Assembly (NCBI RefSeq): GCF_014656415.1
Contig: NZ_BNCJ01000003.1
Location: 296,075-360,074 of the forward strand
Length of the DNA: 64,000 nt
Source: Seohaeicola zhoushanensis
GTDB lineage: Bacteria > Pseudomonadota > Alphaproteobacteria > Rhodobacterales > Rhodobacteraceae
Direction of reading: 5' to 3'
The notes below the pieces were generated by a model. It did not search any database and was not told the origin of the DNA. It saw only the letters and a program-made list of their open reading frames with translations. The position numbers and the translations under genes are program-made. The stretch's first letter is position 1; each line of letters begins with the position of its first letter. Of the stretch, positions 1-9,699 are shown piece after piece.

Positions 1-999
1 CACCCGGACGCGCCCTATGTCATCCGCATCAAGGCGCCGCAGGACGGGGTCACGGTGATCCGCGACCGCGTGCAGGGCGATGTCACCATCCGCAACGACC
101 AGCTCGACGACATGGTGATGCTGCGCTCGGACGGCACCCCGGTCTACATGCTGGCGGTGGTGGTCGACGACCACGACATGGGCGTCACCCACGTGATCCG
201 TGGCGACGACCACCTCAACAACGCCGCGCGGCAGATGATGATTTATGACGCCATGGGCTGGGATGTCCCGGTCTGGGCGCATATCCCGCTGATCCACGGG
301 CCGGATGGCAAGAAGCTGTCGAAACGGCACGGGGCGCTTGGCGCGCAGGAATACCAGGCGATGGGCTATCCCGCGGCGGGGATGCGCAACTATCTCGCCC
401 GGCTCGGCTGGAGCCACGGCGATGACGAGTTCTTCTCGGACGAACAGGCGAAGGAATGGTTCGATCTCGACGGGATCGGCCGCAGCCCGGCGCGCTTCGA
501 CCTCAAGAAGCTCGAGAACCTCTGCGGCCAGCACATCGCCGTCACGGACGATGCCGCACTGCAGAAAGAGCTGGAAGCCTACCTGGCGGCCGCTGGGCTG
601 CCCGCCCTGACGCCGGGCCAGGCCGAAGGCATGGGCCGAGCCATGCCCTTTCTCAAGGAGCGGTCCAAGACCTTTCCTGAACTGATTGAAAAAGCCCGCT
701 TTGTGCTGGCGTCGCGCCCCATCGAGATGGACGAGAAGGCCGCCAAGGCCCTGACGTCGGATGCGCGACAGATACTGTCGGAATTGACGCCGCATCTGCA
801 AAATGCTAGCTGGAACCGAGACGATCTGGAGACGGTCCTTGGCGGCTTTGCCGCCGCGCGCGGCACTTCCTTTGGTGCTTTGGCCGGCCCGCTTCGGGCA
901 GCGCTCGCCGGACGTGCGGTGACGCCGTCTGTCTACGACATGATGCTTGTATTGGGGCCCGAGGAAACTCTGGCCCGTATCGCCGAGGCTGCGGCCTGA
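1..999 (+). CDS. gltX: Glutamate--tRNA ligase, 3' part (5' end outside window)
   Basis: Class I aminoacyl-tRNA synthetase that charges tRNA-Glu with glutamate in the cytoplasm. The reading frame is open from base 1, so only the C-terminal 332 residues are present; the N-terminal HIGH motif lies outside the window. Visible are the end of the Rossmann catalytic domain, including [13 protein letters not shown], and the KMSKS-equivalent KLSKRHG (nt 313-333). The helical anticodon-binding part follows, with [14 protein letters not shown] and a helix-rich end. The family is usually about 440-470 residues, so roughly a quarter to a third is missing. A GltX1 or GltX2 paralogue cannot be separated from this fragment. 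Confidence 0.95.
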   Translation, partial: HPDAPYVIRIKAPQDGVTVIRDRVQGDVTIRNDQLDDMVMLRSDGTPVYMLAVVVDDHDMGVTHVIRGDDHLNNAARQMMIYDAMGWDVPVWAHIPLIHGPDGKKLSKRHGALGAQEYQAMGYPAAGMRNYLARLGWSHGDDEFFSDEQAKEWFDLDGIGRSPARFDLKKLENLCGQHIAVTDDAALQKELEAYLAAAGLPALTPGQAEGMGRAMPFLKERSKTFPELIEKARFVLASRPIEMDEKAAKALTSDARQILSELTPHLQNASWNRDDLETVLGGFAAARGTSFGALAGPLRAALAGRAVTPSVYDMMLVLGPEETLARIAEAAA

Positions 1000-1039
1000 C
1001 GTTCATCGTCGGTCAATGCAGCCCTGGTAACGGATCTGC

Positions 1040-1060
1040 CGCGCGCCCGGCGCGCGTTAA
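1040..1060 (+). terminator. GC-rich hairpin after gltX
   Basis: CGCGCG (1040-1045) pairs with CGCGCG (1051-1056) around CCCGG, followed by TTAA. It sits between the gltX stop and the gltA ribosome site. The stem is strong but the T-tract is poor, so it may only attenuate read-through. Confidence 0.3.
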
Positions 1061-1115
1061 CATGTACGAGCGGGCCGGACACTCCGGTTCCGCCATGCAG
1101 GAGGAAGTGACGATC

Positions 1116-2411
<1,296 letters not shown>

Positions 2412-2436
2412 AGCGTTTCGAGACGTCGAATCGAGG

Positions 2437-2464
2437 CACCCCGGACCAAAAGTCCGGGGTGTTT
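2437..2464 (+). terminator. Intrinsic terminator of gltA
   Basis: A perfect 10-bp stem, CACCCCGGAC (2437-2446) with GTCCGGGGTG (2452-2461), has the five-base loop CAAAA and is followed by TTT. It starts 26 bp after the gltA stop codon. Confidence 0.85.
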
Positions 2465-2511
2465 CCGTTGCGGAAACCCACTTGCGGCCGCAACGCGGAT
2501 TGTTCGAAGCC

Positions 2512-2563
2512 TGTGGATAATCCGGTGCATTTTCTTGACGCCTGATGCGGCGCGGCGACATAT
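2512..2563 (+). promoter_or_regulatory. Upstream region of the RTX gene: DnaA-box-like site and candidate promoter
   Basis: TGTGGATAA at 2512-2520 is the reverse complement of the consensus DnaA box TTATCCACA. Fifteen bases further is TTGACG (2535-2540), then an 18-bp spacer and the weak -10 candidate CATATC (2559-2564). The box match is exact, but one box does not make an origin; it may mark DnaA control of the downstream gene. The promoter call is inference from hexamer similarity. Confidence 0.3.
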
Positions 2564-2591
2564 CTGGAAGACGTGTTAAGGATTCCGCGCC

Positions 2592-3494
2592 ATGTTAGAG
2601 TTTGCCATTCTGTCCGCCCTGGGCCTTGCCATCGGCATCGGCCTGTTCAGCCATTTGAACAGTGACGACGAGGAACCGGGCGAGACCATCGAGGGCACGG
2701 AAGAGAACGACACCCTCACCGGGACCGAGCGCGACGATTTCATCAGCGGCCTCGTGGGCGACGACCTGATCGAGGGCGAAGGCGGCGACGACAAGCTGCA
2801 TGGCGACGAGGGCGACGACCTGGTGATCGGTGGCGAAGGCAACGACACCATTCGCGGCCAGGAAGGCGATGACACGCTCTTCGGTAACGAGGGCGACGAC
2901 TGGCTTGGCGGTGACACCGGGCGCGACTGGGTGGATGGCGGCGCCGGGGATGACGAGGTCAAGGGCGGCTATGGCTCCGACCTGGTGATCGGCGGCGAAG
3001 GCGAGGATATCGTCGAAGGCGGCGCCGGCGACGACGTGGTGATCGGCGGCACGGGGCCGGTCGAAGGCCTGGACGAGCTGCAGACCGCCGATCTGCACGC
3101 CGACCTGCTCGCCGCCGGAGAATGGAACGCCGACAACGCGGTGTTCAACATCCCCACCGACGACGGCGAAGCCGATACGCTGGATGGCGGCGATGGCGAC
3201 GACATGCTGATCGGTGGCGCGGGCGACACCATGACCGGCGGCGAGGGCCAGGATCTCTTCGTGCTGCTCGACAGCGCCGGGGTCGATCCGGCGACGATCA
3301 CCGACTACGACGCCGCCGAGGACGCGCTGGTGGTGCAATATGAAAACGGCCAGCCCGAGCCTATGCTGGAGCTGACCGAGAACGAGGACGGCACCCAGAC
3401 GCTGAGTGCCGATGGCGTGGCGATCGCGGTGCTGAATGCCTCGAGCCTCTCGACCTCGGACATCCTGCTGGTGCAGCGTCCGCCGAGCGCCTGA
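2592..3494 (+). CDS. RTX (haemolysin-type calcium-binding repeat) protein with N-terminal membrane segment
   Basis: A 300-residue acidic protein. Residues about 4-21 form one hydrophobic helix (FAILSALGLAIGIGLF). A long block of glycine/aspartate nonapeptides of the GGxGxDxLx type follows at about 40-155 and again at about 195-220, which should fold as a calcium-bound parallel beta-roll. The C-terminal 70 residues (ITDYDAAEDALVVQYE onwards) resemble the end domain seen in many roseobacter RTX proteins. No enzymatic domain is visible. AAGGA lies at 2578-2582, nine bases before the ATG. An N-terminal anchor is unusual for a family mostly exported by type I systems through a C-terminal signal. 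It converges with the hydratase gene only 6 bp away. Confidence 0.85.
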   Translation: MLEFAILSALGLAIGIGLFSHLNSDDEEPGETIEGTEENDTLTGTERDDFISGLVGDDLIEGEGGDDKLHGDEGDDLVIGGEGNDTIRGQEGDDTLFGNEGDDWLGGDTGRDWVDGGAGDDEVKGGYGSDLVIGGEGEDIVEGGAGDDVVIGGTGPVEGLDELQTADLHADLLAAGEWNADNAVFNIPTDDGEADTLDGGDGDDMLIGGAGDTMTGGEGQDLFVLLDSAGVDPATITDYDAAEDALVVQYENGQPEPMLELTENEDGTQTLSADGVAIAVLNASSLSTSDILLVQRPPSA

Positions 3495-3500
3495 GGCGGC

Positions 3501-4277
3501 TCAGCGCCCCTCGAAGACCGCGGGGCGCTTCTCCATGAAGGCAACGACACCCTCCTGGAAATCACGCGACTTGCCGCAGCGGCCCTGAAGCTGCGCCTCG
3601 AGGTTGAGCTGGTCGGGCAGGTTCGATTCAAAGCTGGCGCGGATGGCCTGCTTGGCGGCGGTGAAGGCCTGGGTCGGCCCCTTGGCCAGGTATTCCGCGC
3701 GGGCGCGCCAGTGCGCGGCGAAATCGGCGTCGGGCACCGCTTCCCAGATCATGCCCCAGGCCTCGGCCTGCCGCGCCGAGATGCGGTCGGCGAAGAGCGC
3801 CGCGCCCATTGCCTTGGCCAGCCCCATCTGGCGCGGCATGAACCAGGTGCCGCCGGCATCGGGGATCAGGCCGATGCGGGTGAAGGCCTGCAGGAAATAG
3901 GCGCTCTCGGTGGCGATCACCACATCCGCCGCCAGCGCCAGGTTGGCCCCTGCCCCTGCCGCCGGCCCGTTCACCGCCGCGATGGTCGGCAGCGGGCACT
4001 GGGCGATCGACTCGAGCATCGGCGTGTATTCGTCGCGCAGCGTGCGTTCGAGGTCGAGCTTGGTGGCATCGCCGCCGTCGCCCAGGTCCTGCCCGGTGCA
4101 GAAGGCGCGCCCCGCCCCGGTGATGACCACCACCCGCGCCTGATGCACGACATCGCGCATGGCGTGATTGATCTCGGCCCGCATCTGGGTGGTGAGGCTG
4201 TTCATCTTGTCGGGCCGATTCAGCGTCAGCACCGCGATATCGTCGGCGATCTCGAGCGTGATGGTCTGATAGTCCAT
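3501..4277 (-). CDS. Enoyl-CoA hydratase/isomerase family protein, PaaG-like
   Basis: A crotonase-fold protein of 258 residues. It shows the oxyanion-hole segments GAGRAFCTGQDLGD and NGPAAGAGANLALAADVV, and the stretch QAFTRIGLIPDAGGTWFMPR, typical of PaaG. PaaG isomerises ring-epoxidised phenylacetyl-CoA to the oxepin form. No other paa genes are in the window, so a role in phenylacetate breakdown is inferred from the protein alone; a general 2-enoyl-CoA hydratase is the alternative. The ATG at 4277 gives a standard N-terminus (MDYQTITLEIADDIAVLTLNRP). It is transcribed away from ccmH with a 71-bp gap upstream. Confidence 0.85.
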   Translation of the reverse strand: MDYQTITLEIADDIAVLTLNRPDKMNSLTTQMRAEINHAMRDVVHQARVVVITGAGRAFCTGQDLGDGGDATKLDLERTLRDEYTPMLESIAQCPLPTIAAVNGPAAGAGANLALAADVVIATESAYFLQAFTRIGLIPDAGGTWFMPRQMGLAKAMGAALFADRISARQAEAWGMIWEAVPDADFAAHWRARAEYLAKGPTQAFTAAKQAIRASFESNLPDQLNLEAQLQGRCGKSRDFQEGVVAFMEKRPAVFEGR

Positions 4278-4348
4278 GGCGGGTCTCCCTCGAATATGTT
4301 GGCCGCAACCTGACGCAAGGCCCGGCGCGAGGGAAGAGGAACCGCGCG

Positions 4349-4795
4349 TCAGTCTTCGAGAATCTGGTGCAGGCGCTCTTCCTCGTCAGCGGTCAGCCGG
4401 CTTTCGGGGGCCGCCGGGGCGCGGCTGCGCAGATAGCCCCAGGCCAGCCCGCCGCCCAGCAGCAGCATCAACGGCCCGGCCGCCCAGAGCAGCCAGTTGG
4501 CGCCGCCCGTGGTCGGGTTCAGCAGCACGTATTCGCCGTAGCGGGCGACGATGTAGTCGACCGCCTCGGTGTCGTTGTCCCCCGCACTCAGCCGCTCGCG
4601 CAGCAGGATGCGCAGGTCACGGGCGAGGCTCGCATTGCTCTCGTCGATGCTCTCGTTGCGGCAGACGAGGCAGCGCAGACCCTTGGAGATTTCCCGCGCG
4701 CGGGCCTCCAGCGCCGGGTCCGACAGCATCTCGTCGGGCTGCACGGCAAAGGCCGGGCCGGCGATCAGCGCCAGGGCAAGGGCGAGCCGTTTCAT
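4349..4795 (-). CDS. ccmH: Cytochrome c-type biogenesis protein CcmH
   Basis: A periplasmic, membrane-anchored thiol-disulfide protein that handles apocytochrome c before haem ligation by CcmF. The 148-residue chain starts with a signal peptide (MKRLALALALIAGPAFA) and carries the redox motif LRCLVCRNE, Cys42 and Cys45, where the family usually reads LRCxxCQ. A transmembrane segment lies near residues 103-124 (NWLLWAAGPLMLLLGGGLAWGYL). Its start overlaps the ccmF stop by four bases, so the two are translationally coupled. It is the short alphaproteobacterial form without the TPR (CcmI) domain. Confidence 0.93.
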   Translation of the reverse strand: MKRLALALALIAGPAFAVQPDEMLSDPALEARAREISKGLRCLVCRNESIDESNASLARDLRILLRERLSAGDNDTEAVDYIVARYGEYVLLNPTTGGANWLLWAAGPLMLLLGGGLAWGYLRSRAPAAPESRLTADEEERLHQILED

Positions 4796-6747
4796 TCCGC
4801 CGGCACCGTCTGGGCACGGGCACGCGCGCCGGCCGCGACACGGAAGCGGCGGTCGGTCAGCGACAGCAGCCCGCCAAAGGCCATCAGCAGGCAGCCACCC
4901 CAGATCCAGTTGGCAAAGGGCTTGATATAGGTGCGCATCACCAGCCCGCCGTTGTCCTGATCGTCGCCGATCACGACATAGACGTCGCGCAGGAAACGAT
5001 AGTCGATGGCCGCCTCGGTGGTCGGCATCTTGCTGACCGGGTAGACCCGCTTCTCGGGGCGCAGTTCGGCGATATCCACGTTCCCCTTCGCCAGCGTCAC
5101 GATGCCGGCGGTGAAGAAATAGTTCGGCCCCCGCCCCTCCTCGACCCGGTGCAGCATCAGGGTATAGCCGCCGATGCCATAGCTCTCGCCCGGATGAACG
5201 ACGCGGATGTCCTCCTGCTGCCAGGCGGTCAGCCCGGCAATGGCGAAAATGGTGACGCCCAGGCCCGCATGGGCGGTGACGCGGCCCCAGTCGGCCTGCG
5301 GCAGCCGCGCAAGGCGCGCCGGCGTTCCAGCGGCGCGGGTCCAGAGATCCACCGCCGCACCGGCGACGATCCAGGCGCCCAGGAAGGCCCCAACCGGCCC
5401 CAGCGCCGAGCGGCCGGTCTGCATCGCCCAGGCCAGCGCGCCGATGGCAACCGCCAGGGCAAAGGCCGGCGCAAGCTTGCGCAGCGTGGCGCCGAGGCGC
5501 GCGCGCTTCCAGGGCATCAGCGCGCCGATCGGCAGTACCAGGCCGAGCACCACCATGAAGGGGGTGAAGGCGGCATCGAAGAACGGCGGGCCGACCGAGA
5601 GTTTGCGGTCAAAGGCCATCTCGGCCACCATCGGCCACATGGTGCCGACGAAGACCACGAAGGCGCTCACGGCCAGCAGCACGTTGTTCAGCACCAGCGC
5701 GCTTTCGCGGCTGACCATGGCGAAGAGGCCCATGGCCTGCATCGCCGAGGCCCGCGCGGCATAGAGCATCAGCGCGCCGCCGGTGAAGGCGGTCAGGATG
5801 ATGAGGATGAAGACCCCGCGCTCGGGGTCATTGGCAAAGGCATGGACCGAGGTCAGCAGGCCCGAGCGCACGATGAAGGTGCCGATCAGCGAGAAGCCGA
5901 AGGCGAGGATGGCCAGCAGGATGGTCCAGCTTTTCAGGCTCTCGCGCTTTTCCACCACGATGGCCGAATGCAGCAGCGCGGCGGCCAGCAGCCAGGGCAT
6001 GAACGAGGCGTTCTCGACCGGGTCCCAGAACCAGAAGCCGCCCCAGCCCAGCTCGTAATAGGCCCACCACGATCCCAGCGCGATGCCGATGGTCAGGAAG
6101 ATCCAGGCCGCCAGCGTCCAGGGCCGCACCCAGCGGCCCCACGCGGCATCGACCCGTCCTTCGATCAGCGCGGCGACGGCGAAGGAATAGGTCATGCTGA
6201 GGCCGACATAGCCGAGGTAGAGGAAGGGCGGATGGAAGGCGAGGCCCGGGTCCTGCAACAGCGGGTTCAGGTCCTGCCCGTCGAAGGGCGGCATGACAAG
6301 GCGCAGGAAGGGGTTCGAGGTGAACAGGATGAAGGCCAGGAAGGCGACGGCGATGCTCGCCTGCACCGAGAGCACGCGCGCCTTGAGCGTCGGCGGCAGC
6401 GCCCCGCCGAACCAGGCCGCCGAGGCCCCGAACAGCGAGACGATCAGCACCCAGAGGAGCATCGAGCCCTCGTGGTTCCCCCAGGTGCCGCTGATCTTGT
6501 ACAGCATCGGCTTGGCCGAATGGCTGTTCTCCACCACGAGCTTCAGCGAGAAATCCGAGGTGATGAAGGCATGCATGAGCGCGCCGAAGGAGAAGGCGAT
6601 CAGCAGGAACTGCACGTTGGCGGCCGGAATAGCCAGGGCCATCCAGTTCGGCCGTCGAAGGGCGGCGCCGGCCATGGGCACGACGGCCTGAACGATGGCG
6701 ACCAGGAAGGCGAGGACGAGGGCGAAGTGGCCGAGTTCTGTGATCAT
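4792..6747 (-). CDS. ccmF: Cytochrome c haem lyase subunit CcmF
   Basis: A polytopic inner-membrane protein that, with CcmH, attaches haem to apocytochrome c in the periplasm. It has 651 residues, the normal family length, with many hydrophobic helices and the tryptophan-rich haem-handling WWD region GWGGFWFWDPVENASFMPW. I chose the ATG at 6747 (MITELGHFALVLAF) because it gives the standard N-terminus in which the first membrane helix begins at once; an in-frame ATG at 6810 would add a non-conserved leader. It overlaps ccmH by 4 bp. The upstream neighbour is the holin gene, not another ccm gene. Confidence 0.95.
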   Translation of the reverse strand: MITELGHFALVLAFLVAIVQAVVPMAGAALRRPNWMALAIPAANVQFLLIAFSFGALMHAFITSDFSLKLVVENSHSAKPMLYKISGTWGNHEGSMLLWVLIVSLFGASAAWFGGALPPTLKARVLSVQASIAVAFLAFILFTSNPFLRLVMPPFDGQDLNPLLQDPGLAFHPPFLYLGYVGLSMTYSFAVAALIEGRVDAAWGRWVRPWTLAAWIFLTIGIALGSWWAYYELGWGGFWFWDPVENASFMPWLLAAALLHSAIVVEKRESLKSWTILLAILAFGFSLIGTFIVRSGLLTSVHAFANDPERGVFILIILTAFTGGALMLYAARASAMQAMGLFAMVSRESALVLNNVLLAVSAFVVFVGTMWPMVAEMAFDRKLSVGPPFFDAAFTPFMVVLGLVLPIGALMPWKRARLGATLRKLAPAFALAVAIGALAWAMQTGRSALGPVGAFLGAWIVAGAAVDLWTRAAGTPARLARLPQADWGRVTAHAGLGVTIFAIAGLTAWQQEDIRVVHPGESYGIGGYTLMLHRVEEGRGPNYFFTAGIVTLAKGNVDIAELRPEKRVYPVSKMPTTEAAIDYRFLRDVYVVIGDDQDNGGLVMRTYIKPFANWIWGGCLLMAFGGLLSLTDRRFRVAAGARARAQTVPAE

Positions 6748-6824
6748 GCCCGCGCTTATATTCGCGGGCGCGGGCGCGGCCAACGCTTTTCGCCCGGCCG
6801 CGCGGATCACATTGTCGCGCCCCC

Positions 6825-7400
6825 TCAGGCCCGGCGCAGCGCGCGCCAGGCCTCGAGCGCGGGGTTGTCCGAGGGCTCGACCGCGGCGAGCGCGAGGCTG
6901 GCGTCAGGTCCGGTCTCGGCCGCGCCGGGGCTGTCGGCGCGCAGCCGGGCGATGGTGGCGAGGTTGTCGAGCACCGCCGGCGCGCGGGCGATGGTGGTGG
7001 CGATCTCGCGCTGGAAATCCTGCGTTTTCAGCTGGTGGCGCGCGCCGAAGTAGAAGGTGACGATGACGCCCAGCAGCCACCAGAGCGGCTCGGGCACCAG
7101 CGCGATCCCCTGCATCCGCGCCGCGAACCAGAGCGGGTCGATCATCGCCGCCGCGAAGAGCATCAGCGTGCCAAGCGCCAGCGCCGGGCGCGGCAGCCGG
7201 TTCAGCGCGTCCATCAGGCGGTCGAACCGACCGCCGCGCGGCAGGGTGAACTCGGCGGCATATTGCGCCAGAACCTGCCCCTGCAGCCCGGCGGCGCGCT
7301 GCGCCGCGCCCTCGGCGCCCTCGCGAAAGACCTCGGCGGTCTCGCGCACCACGTTGCGCGACCCGAAAAGCAGCCCGGCCAGTGTCTGGATCAGCCCCAT
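6825..7400 (-). CDS. Holin of the GTA-lysis type
   Basis: A 191-residue membrane protein. An amphipathic N-terminal region (LIQTLAGLLFGSRNVVRETAEVFREG) precedes two hydrophobic helices near residues 74-96 and 103-122 and a soluble C-terminus. With the adjoining endolysin it matches the holin/endolysin pair that releases gene transfer agent particles in Rhodobacter capsulatus, where the pair also lies away from the GTA structural cluster. Its start overlaps the endolysin stop by 10 bp. The role is inferred from the pairing and topology; no phage structural genes are present. Confidence 0.75.
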   Translation of the reverse strand: MGLIQTLAGLLFGSRNVVRETAEVFREGAEGAAQRAAGLQGQVLAQYAAEFTLPRGGRFDRLMDALNRLPRPALALGTLMLFAAAMIDPLWFAARMQGIALVPEPLWWLLGVIVTFYFGARHQLKTQDFQREIATTIARAPAVLDNLATIARLRADSPGAAETGPDASLALAAVEPSDNPALEAWRALRRA

Positions 7401-8002
7401 GATGCGGTCCTTTCGGCAAAAGCCTCGGTGCTCAGGTGAAAGCGGGGCGAGAGGAAGACCTCGGCGCGGGTGATCCAGCCGCCCTTCCCGCCCGACCGGC
7501 TGCGGGCATACTTGCGGCTGGCCGGGCGCGCATCGGCGAGGCGGAAGTAGTAGTTGCGCCGCGCCACGCCATAGGCATCGGCCAGCGCCTGCGGATCGGG
7601 CGCGGCGGCATCGCGCGCGGCGGCGATGGTCTGCGGCCCGATCCGTCCGTCGACCGCCACCTCGTAGGCCATCTCGCGCAGCAGCCGCTGCAGGATCGAC
7701 ACCGCGTTGGCCCCGGCGTTCACCTGCATGTCGAAGACGGGCGCCTGGAGCGCGGCGGGCAATTCGGCGATGCGGGGCTTCTCGAAGTAGTGGCGGATGA
7801 AGATATCGACCGCCTGCGCCCGGCTCAGCGCGCGCACGTCGGCCACCGTCACCGCGCCGTCGCCGTTCAGGTCTAGGCCGAGCCGGCGCAGCGTGCCCAG
7901 CGTGACCCCGTGGTTCGTCGCCCCGCCGGGGTCGTCGGGGTCGTTCACGAAGCCGCCCTCACGGGCGACGATCTCTTCGGCGATGTCTCGCACGGATGGC
8001 AT
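7391..8002 (-). CDS. Endolysin, GH108-type N-acetylmuramidase
   Basis: A peptidoglycan hydrolase of 203 residues. The N-terminal glycoside hydrolase 108 domain contains the likely catalytic glutamate in AREGGFVNDPDDPGGATNHG (Glu15). A C-terminal peptidoglycan-binding domain begins around residue 105 (VDGRIGPQTIAAA). An EF-hand-like stretch DLNGDGAVTVADV at about 44-56 suggests a bound calcium inside the catalytic domain. There is no signal peptide, so it needs the holin encoded next to it to reach the wall. The pair is wedged between ccmE and ccmF. Confidence 0.85.
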   Translation of the reverse strand: MPSVRDIAEEIVAREGGFVNDPDDPGGATNHGVTLGTLRRLGLDLNGDGAVTVADVRALSRAQAVDIFIRHYFEKPRIAELPAALQAPVFDMQVNAGANAVSILQRLLREMAYEVAVDGRIGPQTIAAARDAAAPDPQALADAYGVARRNYYFRLADARPASRKYARSRSGGKGGWITRAEVFLSPRFHLSTEAFAERTASWG

Positions 8003-8079
8003 GGCGCATCTCCTCGCTTGCTGCTGCGAGGTTCTGCGCCCGAAACGGTTAACGCGCCGCGATCAGGGCGCGCGGAGCC

Positions 8080-8529
8080 TCAGCTGCCGCCCTTCGGGTC
8101 CTTGTAGACGCCTTGTTCCTTGAGCGCGTCCACGACTTCGCGCGGCATGTAGCTCTCGTCATGCTTGGCAAGGATTTCAGAGGCTTCAAAGGTGCCGTTG
8201 ATGTAGCGCCCGGTGCCGACCATGCCCTGCCCCTCGTCGAAGAGATCGGGCAGCACCCCGGTATAGGTCACCGGCACCGAGGCGCCGCCATCTGTCACGC
8301 GGAAGCGCACCGTCTCGCCCTGGCCGCGTTCCAGCGTGCCCTCCTCGACCAGCCCGCCGATGCGGAAGACCTCGGTCGGCGCCGGCGGCTCGGCCATCAC
8401 CTGGCTGGGCGCGCGGAAGAAGTTGATGCCGTCGCGCATGGCATAGCCGATCAGCGCGGTGCTGACGACAAGCGCCACTGCGGCCAGCGCGATCACCTGG
8501 ATGCGGCGTTGCTTCTTCAACGATTTCAT
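8080..8529 (-). CDS. ccmE: Cytochrome c maturation haem chaperone CcmE
   Basis: A periplasmic haem chaperone that covalently carries haem from CcmC to CcmF. It has 149 residues, with an N-terminal anchor (residues 12-30, VIALAAVALVVSTALIGYA), an OB-fold beta-barrel and the haem-attachment motif HDESY (His123, Tyr127). An in-frame ATG at 8577 would add 16 residues that fall in the palindromic spacer; the ATG at 8529 gives the classic start MKSLKKQRRIQ. The downstream pair of lysis genes separates it from ccmF and ccmH. Confidence 0.95.
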   Translation of the reverse strand: MKSLKKQRRIQVIALAAVALVVSTALIGYAMRDGINFFRAPSQVMAEPPAPTEVFRIGGLVEEGTLERGQGETVRFRVTDGGASVPVTYTGVLPDLFDEGQGMVGTGRYINGTFEASEILAKHDESYMPREVVDALKEQGVYKDPKGGS

Positions 8530-8550
8530 CTCGTCCTCCGTCTCTCGCAG

Positions 8551-8600
8551 CAAAACTCTCCAGGAGAGTTTTGCCAAAACTTTTCTGTGAAAAGTTTTGG
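8551..8600. repeat. Twin palindromes between argC and ccmE
   Basis: Two adjoining inverted repeats share a CAAAACT edge: CAAAACTCTCC (8551-8561) with GGAGAGTTTTG (8563-8573), and CCAAAACTTTTC (8574-8585) with GAAAAGTTTTGG (8589-8600) around TGT. They begin 4 bp beyond the argC stop and end 21 bp before the ccmE start. They could end argC transcription, and look like a dispersed repeat unit. The family identity is from memory, not a search. Confidence 0.75.
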
Positions 8601-8604
8601 TCCC

Positions 8605-9633
8605 TCACGGGAACAGCGGCGCCATCATCAGTCCAGTCGTTTCGTCTTCGCCCAGCATCAGGTTGGCGTTCTGCAACGCCTGTCCGCTCGAGCCCTTGGT
8701 CAGGTTGTCCAGCACCGCGACAACGATCGCGCGGCCCGCGATCCGGTCGCCCACCACGCCGATATGCACGAAGTTCGAGCCGCGCACGTCATGGCTCGAC
8801 GGCGCGCTGCCCAGCGGCAGCACCTCGACGAAGGGTTCGTCGGCATAGGCGCGGGCCAGCGTGGCGTGGCTCTCGGCCGCATCGCCGCTGACATAGGCGG
8901 TGCACAGGATGCCCCGGTTGGCCGGGACCAGGTGCGGGGTGAACTGCACCCGCACCGGACGTCCCGCCAGGGCCGAGAATTCCTGGTCGAACTCGCCCAG
9001 GTGGCGGTGCGTGCCGCCCAGCGCATAGGCGTTGAACCCCTCCGACAGCTCGGCGTGCAGCAGGTTCTCCTTCAGCGACCGCCCCGCCCCCGAAACCGCG
9101 CATTTCATGTCGAGGATGATATCGTCGAGCCCGATCACCCCCGCTGCGATCAGCGGCCGCAGCGCGAATTGCCCGGTGGCGGCGTTGCAGCCGGTGCCAG
9201 CGACCAGCCGCGCGGCGCGGATCTCGTCGCGGTAGAACTCGGTCAGCCCATAGACCGCCTCGGCCTGCAGCTCCATGGCGACATGGTCGTTGCCATACCA
9301 CGTCTTGTAGGCCTCGGCCTCGCGCAGCCGGAAATCGGCCGACAGATCGACGATCTTCAGCGTTTTCGGCAATTCGCGGATGACCGCCTGGCTGGTCTTG
9401 TGCGGCAGCGCGCAGAAGCAGAGGTCGACCTGCGCAAAGTCGATCTCCTCGATCCTGCAGAGCCTCGGCAGATCGATGTGGCGCAGGTGCGGAAAGACCT
9501 CGGCCATGGCCATGCCGGCCTTGCGCTCGCCCGAGAGCGCGACGATGGACATGCTGGGATGGCCGGCGATCAGCCGGACGAGTTCGGCACCAGTGTAGCC
9601 ACTGGCGCCCAGGATTGCGATTCTGTGGGTCAT
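8605..9633 (-). CDS. argC: N-acetyl-gamma-glutamyl-phosphate reductase
   Basis: Catalyses the NADPH-dependent third step of arginine synthesis, reducing N-acetylglutamyl phosphate to the semialdehyde. At 342 residues it is the standard (type 1) ArgC. The dinucleotide-binding start [22 protein letters not shown] and the catalytic cysteine in [11 protein letters not shown] (Cys149) are both present. The ATG at 9633 places the Rossmann strand at the very N-terminus. It is followed by the twin palindromes and ccmE, and preceded by murI 66 bp upstream on the same strand. Confidence 0.96.
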   Translation of the reverse strand: MTHRIAILGASGYTGAELVRLIAGHPSMSIVALSGERKAGMAMAEVFPHLRHIDLPRLCRIEEIDFAQVDLCFCALPHKTSQAVIRELPKTLKIVDLSADFRLREAEAYKTWYGNDHVAMELQAEAVYGLTEFYRDEIRAARLVAGTGCNAATGQFALRPLIAAGVIGLDDIILDMKCAVSGAGRSLKENLLHAELSEGFNAYALGGTHRHLGEFDQEFSALAGRPVRVQFTPHLVPANRGILCTAYVSGDAAESHATLARAYADEPFVEVLPLGSAPSSHDVRGSNFVHIGVVGDRIAGRAIVVAVLDNLTKGSSGQALQNANLMLGEDETTGLMMAPLFP

Positions 9634-9699
9634 GTCAGACCTTCATGTTCCGGGAAGACAGATAGCCACCAGCGCACCGGCAGCAACTGAGGCAAGGCG

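Noticed and set aside
1062-1115. Upstream start for gltA at 1062
   Set aside because: The extra 18 residues are not conserved-looking and include the GAGGAAG ribosome site used by the ATG at 1116.
2512-2520. Single DnaA box as chromosomal origin
   Set aside because: One exact box only, with no cluster, AT-rich unwinding element or origin-linked genes.
3618-3631. GGTTCGATTC-like sequence as a tRNA T-arm
   Set aside because: It lies inside the hydratase coding sequence and no cloverleaf can be built around it.
4276-7053. 925-codon open frame on the plus strand opposite ccmH-ccmF-holin
   Set aside because: It is antisense to well-supported genes, low in complexity and Arg/Gly/Ala/Gln-rich, an artefact of high-GC coding DNA. 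Similar long antisense frames lie opposite purL, murI, rnj and the indolepyruvate oxidoreductase.
6825-8002. Prophage remnant
   Set aside because: Only a holin and an endolysin are present, embedded in ccm genes with matching composition and no integrase or structural genes.
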